A stretch of 23,847 bases of DNA, taken from assembly GCA_959019775.1 (NCBI GenBank), contig CAUEPS010000021.1:1-23847 (forward strand), written 5' to 3'. Made by a program: the position numbers and the translations under genes. The stretch is from an uncultured Collinsella sp. GTDB lineage: Bacteria > Actinomycetota > Coriobacteriia > Coriobacteriales > Coriobacteriaceae. Position 1 is the first letter of the stretch. Every line of letters begins with the position of its first letter. This document shows positions 21,800-23,847 of the stretch, one piece after another. The notes below the pieces were generated by a model. That model saw nothing but the letters and a program-made list of their open reading frames with translations. It did no database searches and was not told the origin of the DNA.

Positions 21800-23007
21800 T
21801 GAAGATACTTGTTGTTTGCCAGCACTATTGGCCGGAGCCCTTTAACACTTCTGATGTATGTGAGGAACTTGTTAAAAGAGGGCATAGCGTCTCTGTTATC
21901 ACCGGTCTGCCGAACACCGGAATGCCCAACTCTGACATTCCAGAAGAGTATAAAAACAGGCAAAAGCAGATTGAGCATCATAATGGCGTGACTGTGTATC
22001 GCGCCAACTTATACCCTAGAAAAACTGGTGCGCTCAATCGCGTAAAGAACTATATCTCTTTCTGGCATAACGCGAACCAGCTTGCCCGAACGCTTAATGA
22101 AGAATTTGATGTTGTCCTTGGGTATCAGTTTTCGCCCGTTATGCAGGTTGATCCCGGTCTTGTCTATGCTCGCAAGCATCATAAAAAGATGCTGTTGTAT
22201 TGCTTTGATTTGTGGCCAGTGAGCCTTACGGCTGGTGGTTTTTCAGAATCCTCGTTGCCTTACAAATGGATGGAAGCTGTCTCGAAAAGGATTTATAGGC
22301 AGTCTGATCGTATCGCCGTTACCTCACCTTTGTTTGACGAATACTTTTCAAACAGTCTTGGAATTAATCGTGAGCCCTCGGCATACCTACCTCAATACGC
22401 TGACGACGCCTTTTCCAGCTGTGCTAAGTGCTCCTGCGAAGGCTACGACTCATCGAAAATCAATCTAACGTTTGCCGGAAATGTGGGACAAGCACAGTCC
22501 GTTATAACCATTGTCGAAGCCGCCAGCATCTCTCAGAAAGATCAGAACCTCGTATTTCATATTGTTGGGTCTGGGTCTCGCTTGGAGCAATGTAAATCGA
22601 GAGCTTCGGAACTGGGCCTAGATAACATTGTGTTCCACGGCCGTAAGCCAATTGAGGATATGCCCAAATATTACGGTGCCTCCGATGCAATGGTTGTCAC
22701 TTTTGAAGACAGCCCCATGGCCACGTACACCCTTCCTCGAAAAGTAACAACTTATATGGCCGCTGGAAAACCGATTTTGGCAGCGCTTTCAGGTGAAACC
22801 AAACGAGTAATTGATGATGCCAAATGCGGTTTCTGCTGCGATATCGAAGATGCCGAAGGCCTTGCACGAATTGCCTTGCAATTTGCTGGACTTTCCGACA
22901 CAGGGCAGCTTGGCAATAACGCAAAAGCTTATTACGAGCGCTATTTCACGAAGAAGCTGTTCTTCGACAAGCTCGAAAAATTACTTACTCAACTAGTGGA
23001 GGATTAA
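21799..23007 (+). CDS. Family 4 glycosyltransferase (WbuB-like, possible L-fucosaminyl transferase)
   Basis: A 402-residue GT-B fold glycosyltransferase. The N-terminal lobe starts MKILVVCQHYWPEPFNTSD with GHSVSVITGLPN. The C-terminal lobe has LTFAGNVGQAQSV, FHIVGSGSRL, VFHGRKPIEDMPKYY and LPRKVTTYMAAGKPILA, the donor-binding region of family 4. It resembles WbuB of O-antigen and capsule clusters, which uses UDP-N-acetyl-L-fucosamine. The next gene makes the first intermediate of that donor, which supports this guess. It probably acts on the lipid-linked sugar made by the preceding transferase, at the cytoplasmic membrane face. Its codons are notably AT-richer than the glycogen genes and the following dehydratase, suggesting a different origin. 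TAATG coupling joins it to the preceding gene. Confidence 0.85.
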   Translation: MKILVVCQHYWPEPFNTSDVCEELVKRGHSVSVITGLPNTGMPNSDIPEEYKNRQKQIEHHNGVTVYRANLYPRKTGALNRVKNYISFWHNANQLARTLNEEFDVVLGYQFSPVMQVDPGLVYARKHHKKMLLYCFDLWPVSLTAGGFSESSLPYKWMEAVSKRIYRQSDRIAVTSPLFDEYFSNSLGINREPSAYLPQYADDAFSSCAKCSCEGYDSSKINLTFAGNVGQAQSVITIVEAASISQKDQNLVFHIVGSGSRLEQCKSRASELGLDNIVFHGRKPIEDMPKYYGASDAMVVTFEDSPMATYTLPRKVTTYMAAGKPILAALSGETKRVIDDAKCGFCCDIEDAEGLARIALQFAGLSDTGQLGNNAKAYYERYFTKKLFFDKLEKLLTQLVED

Positions 23008-23010
23008 TTT

Positions 23011-23847
23011 ATGACAGGCACTTCCGCATTCAAAGACAAGACCCTCATGATCACGGGCGGCACCGGCTCGTTCGGCAACACCGTGCTCAAGCACTTCATG
23101 AACACCGACCTGGCCGAGATCCGCATCTTCTCGCGCGACGAGAAGAAGCAGGACGACATGCGCCACCGCCTGCAGGAGAGGTCCCCCGAGCTCGCCTCCA
23201 AGGTGCGCTTCTTCATCGGCGACGTCCGCAACGCCCAGAGCGTGCGCGACGCCATGCACGGCGTGGACTACATCTTCCACGCGGCCGCCCTGAAGCAGGT
23301 CCCCTCCTGCGAGTTCTTCCCCATGGAGGCCGTCCGCACCAACGTCATCGGCACGGACAACGTCCTGCACGCCGCCATCGAGGAGGGCGTCGACCGCGTC
23401 GTGTGCCTGTCCACCGACAAGGCGGCCTACCCCATCAACGCCATGGGCAAGTCCAAGGCCATGATGGAGTCCATCATCTACGCCAACGCCCGCAACGGCG
23501 CAGGACGCACCACCATCTGCTGCACCCGCTACGGCAACGTCATGTGCTCGCGCGGCTCGGTGATCCCGCTGTTCATCGACCGCATCCGCAAGGGCGAGCC
23601 GCTGACGGTCACCGACCCCAACATGACCCGCTTCCTCATGAACCTGGACGAGGCCGTGGACCTGGTTCAGTTCGCCTTCGAGCACGCGAACCCCGGCGAC
23701 CTGTTCATCCAGAAGGCGCCGGCCTCCACGATCGGCGACCTCGCCGAGGCCGTGCAGGAGGTCTTCGGCCGCGTGGGCACCCAGGTGATCGGTGTTAGCG
23801 TCAATCTATTTTTCACCAGTTTCGCTAAACAGGCGCGCCGTTCGCGC
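23011..23847 (+). CDS. capE: UDP-GlcNAc 4,6-dehydratase/5-epimerase (CapE/FnlA/WbjB-type), interrupted or cut at 3' end
   Basis: A short-chain dehydrogenase that begins UDP-N-acetyl-L-fucosamine (or L-quinovosamine) synthesis. It shows ITGGTGSFGN (NAD-binding), RIFSRDEKKQDDMRHRL, HAAALKQVPSCEFFPMEAV, STDKAAYPINAMGKSKAMME (the active-site Lys with Met in place of the usual Tyr, as in CapE) and RYGNVMCSRGSVIPLF. The start at 23011 has GGAGG eight bases upstream. Homology is clear to residue 261 (GTQVIG), where the family continues TRHGEKLYE. Here the sequence instead reads VSVNLFFTSFAKQARRSR, in frame but unrelated. The break at about 23793 suggests an insertion sequence or a contig join. The gene is far richer in C/G third positions than the preceding glycosyltransferase. 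Confidence 0.88.
   Translation, partial: MTGTSAFKDKTLMITGGTGSFGNTVLKHFMNTDLAEIRIFSRDEKKQDDMRHRLQERSPELASKVRFFIGDVRNAQSVRDAMHGVDYIFHAAALKQVPSCEFFPMEAVRTNVIGTDNVLHAAIEEGVDRVVCLSTDKAAYPINAMGKSKAMMESIIYANARNGAGRTTICCTRYGNVMCSRGSVIPLFIDRIRKGEPLTVTDPNMTRFLMNLDEAVDLVQFAFEHANPGDLFIQKAPASTIGDLAEAVQEVFGRVGTQVIGVSVNLFFTSFAKQARRSR
23793..23847. mobile_element. Possible insertion-sequence end inside capE (or assembly junction)
   Basis: The family match of capE stops at GG/TGTTAGCG. The new sequence starts with TG and contains TTAGCG (23795-23800) and CGCTAA (23823-23828) in inverted orientation, with an AT-rich stretch between them. IS21-type elements start with TG and have such sub-repeats at their ends, but too little is visible for a firm call. 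Confidence 0.3.

Overview
The window looks like a chromosomal segment of a high-GC gut actinobacterium of the Coriobacteriia, most likely Collinsella or a close relative. This is inferred from the GC-rich codon use, the Ala/Lys/Thr-rich protein tails, a GlgC/GlgD-type glycogen cluster and a LoaP-type capsule locus. No ribosomal RNA is present to confirm it.

Left part (1-3924, + strand): the 3' end of priA, then def, fmt and rsmB. This is the common replication-restart and initiator-tRNA/rRNA modification cluster. A 29-bp-arm inverted repeat and a terminator-like hairpin separate def from fmt, while fmt and rsmB overlap by ATGA. A second, different long inverted repeat fills the gap after rsmB (3951-4110).

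Middle (4199-17635, all - strand): a glycogen cluster. In transcription order it reads glgB (branching enzyme), glgP (phosphorylase), glgC and glgD (paired ADP-glucose pyrophosphorylase subunits), glgA (synthase), a fused GH13 alpha-amylase/GH77 4-alpha-glucanotransferase, and a small FmdB-type zinc-ribbon protein. GlgC/GlgD make ADP-glucose, GlgA and GlgB build the polymer, GlgP releases glucose-1-phosphate, and the amylase/MalQ fusion trims and rearranges oligosaccharides. Both GlgA and GlgB end in long histone-H1-like Ala/Lys/Thr tails, which is the most striking protein-level feature. A repeated 9-mer, TGGTAAAAC, occurs only upstream of glgB (three copies) and upstream of the amylase/MalQ gene (one exact copy, one variant), overlapping or close to predicted promoters. 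It is a candidate operator for a shared regulator.

Right part (17967-23847, + strand): a HAD phosphatase and thiamine diphosphokinase pair, then a complete tRNA-Ala(GGC) with promoter and terminator. After it comes about 880 bp of mostly non-coding DNA rich in dyads, and then the start of a capsule/exopolysaccharide locus: a LoaP/NusG-like antiterminator, an initiating phosphoglycosyl transferase, a WbuB-like family 4 glycosyltransferase and a CapE/FnlA-type UDP-GlcNAc 4,6-dehydratase. A 24-base-pair predicted RNA structure lies directly in front of loaP and may be its RNA target. The capE homologue departs abruptly from its family at about 23793. The last 55 bases look like the end of an insertion sequence or an assembly junction.

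The strongest leads for something undescribed are the basic tails on the glycogen enzymes, the shared TGGTAAAAC operator-like boxes, the structured loaP leader, and the two long intergenic inverted repeats.
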